6,250 bases of DNA from Pseudomonadota bacterium (GTDB taxonomy: Bacteria > Pseudomonadota > Gammaproteobacteria > Xanthomonadales > Xanthomonadaceae): contig JAEWAG010000382.1 in the NCBI GenBank assembly GCA_023391775.1, positions 1 through 6,250 on the forward strand, in the 5' to 3' direction. The notes under the pieces were generated by a model. The model was given only the letters and a program-made list of their open reading frames with translations. It was not told the origin of the DNA and searched no databases. This document shows, one piece after another, positions 5,598 to 6,250 of the stretch. Each line of letters opens with the position of its first letter. Within the stretch, counting starts at the first letter, position 1. The translations under genes were made by a program, and so were the position numbers.

Positions 5598-6152
5598 ATG
5601 CACAGCTCAGCCAACCTCCGCCCCTACCTCGACCGCTCGCCCGTGCTGGGCCAGCGCGTGTACCTGGACCCGGCCGCCACCGTGATCGGTGACGTGGAGC
5701 TGGGCGACGACGTCTCGGTATGGCCGGGCTGCGTGCTGCGCGGCGACGTCAACCACATCCGCGTGGGCGCGCGCAGCAACATCCAGGACGGCACCATCGT
5801 CCACGTCAGCCACCACAGCCCGTTCAACAAGGCCGGGCACCCGACCCTGATCGGGCAGGACGTGACCATCGGCCACGGCACCATCATCCACGCCTGCACC
5901 ATCGAGGACCTGTGCCTGATCGGCATGGGCGCCTGCATCCTCGACGGCGCCACGGTGCGGAAATACGGCTTCCTCGGCGCCGGCGCGGTGCTGGGCCCGG
6001 GCAAGGTGGTCGGCGAGGCGGAGCTGTGGCTGGGCAATCCCGCGCGCTTCGTGCGCAAGCTCAGCGACCGCGACATCGAGAGCCTGCACTACTCCGCGGC
6101 CCACTATGTGCGGCTGAAGGACAACTACCGGGGCATGCCGCCGGCCGGCTGA
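5598..6152 (+). CDS. Gamma-class carbonic anhydrase family protein (YrdA-like left-handed beta helix)
   Basis: The 184-residue protein has the hexapeptide-repeat left-handed beta-helix of the gamma carbonic anhydrase family, trimers that bind metal at subunit interfaces and may hydrate CO2 to bicarbonate. Repeats run from about VYLDPAATVIGDVELGDD (21-38) to AELWLGNPARFVRKL. Conserved residues are R48 and D50 in LRGDVNHIRVG, Q63 and D64 in SNIQDGTIVHV, and three metal-ligand histidines H69, H93 and H98 (IVHVSHH, IGHGTIIHAC). A C-terminal helix (residues about 158-178) packs on the prism. As in E. coli YrdA and PaaY relatives, the acidic loop of archaeal Cam with its proton-shuttle glutamate is shortened, so activity is possible but not certain; a role with acyl-CoA substrates is an alternative. 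I start at 5598 because of the TACAAT box; the ATG at 5590 is in a different frame. It is divergent from the aldehyde dehydrogenase and overlaps the next convergent gene by 28 bases. Confidence 0.92.
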   Translation: MHSSANLRPYLDRSPVLGQRVYLDPAATVIGDVELGDDVSVWPGCVLRGDVNHIRVGARSNIQDGTIVHVSHHSPFNKAGHPTLIGQDVTIGHGTIIHACTIEDLCLIGMGACILDGATVRKYGFLGAGAVLGPGKVVGEAELWLGNPARFVRKLSDRDIESLHYSAAHYVRLKDNYRGMPPAG

Positions 6153-6250
6153 GCCGGGGCGGTGGCCGCCTCCAGCGCGGCCAGTGCCGCCATCGCCTCG
6201 TCGCGGCTGGTCCCGCACATCTCCGGGCCGGGCCGCAGCGAGGCGCACAC
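6125..6250 (-). CDS. C-terminal end of a probable YkgJ-type cysteine-cluster (zinc/iron-chelating domain) protein
   Basis: Only the last 41 residues are inside the window, starting VCASLRPGPEMCGTSRDEAM and ending GGMPR before a TAG. The pattern Cys-Ala-x-Leu-x-Pro-x-x-x-x-Cys-Gly followed by an acidic-alanine helix (RDEAMAALAALEAAT) is what I expect at the end of YkgJ-family proteins, whose clustered cysteines are predicted to bind Zn or Fe; the function is unknown. The remaining cysteines would lie to the right of base 6250. The last ten or so codons overlap the end of the carbonic anhydrase gene on the opposite strand. The frame choice rests on the cysteine pattern in a short fragment; the other minus-strand frame gives an Arg/Ala-rich sequence without motifs. 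Confidence 0.6.
   Translation of the reverse strand: MCASLRPGPEMCGTSRDEAMAALAALEAATAPAQPAGGMPR

Noticed and set aside
6145..6157. CCGGC-TGA-GCCGG at the carbonic anhydrase stop as a terminator
   Set aside because: Five-base stem with a three-base loop and no T-run; it also lies near the end of the opposite coding frame.

Overview
This is a high-GC, gene-dense stretch of a gammaproteobacterial chromosome, most likely from the Xanthomonadaceae (Stenotrophomonas, Pseudoxanthomonas, Luteimonas or a relative). The reasons are the strong G/C preference at third codon positions, the rsmG-parA order, the gamma carbonic anhydrase and coniferyl-aldehyde-dehydrogenase-type protein, and several starts that look leaderless, with a TAnnnT box seven bases before the start codon. 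The genus is inferred; no rRNA or other marker gene is present. I see no insertion sequence, phage gene, CRISPR array or tRNA.

Left part (1-1944, all minus strand): a Sfp-type 4'-phosphopantetheinyl transferase, the 16S rRNA methyltransferase RsmG and the chromosome-partitioning ATPase ParA (cut by the window edge) are read in that order. The first two are 7 bases apart and rsmG and parA 58 bases apart, so they probably form one transcription unit that continues toward parB. rsmG may also have its own promoter, because a GATAAT box overlaps the transferase stop codon.

Middle part (1945-4112): a 135-bp divergent spacer with two inverted repeats leads to a small GlsB/YeaQ/YmgE-type membrane protein (plus). 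It converges on exodeoxyribonuclease III (minus, GTG start), and the two share a strong hairpin terminator. Then come an HxlR-type regulator (minus, GTG start) and, divergent from it across 79 bp, a small NTF2/SnoaL-like protein (plus). The spacing suggests that the regulator controls itself and that neighbour.

Right part (4113-6250): an NAD(P)-dependent aldehyde dehydrogenase of the coniferyl aldehyde dehydrogenase type (minus) is divergent from a gamma-class carbonic anhydrase (plus). The 39 bp between their start codons hold two -10 boxes placed symmetrically about one dyad centre, each exactly at leaderless distance from its gene. This is the most interesting regulatory structure here. 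At the right edge a convergent minus-strand gene, probably a YkgJ-type cysteine-cluster protein, overlaps the end of the carbonic anhydrase gene by 28 bases.

Most of the window is housekeeping or common accessory genes. I found no evidence for a new multi-gene system; the noteworthy points concern promoter architecture and possible operators.
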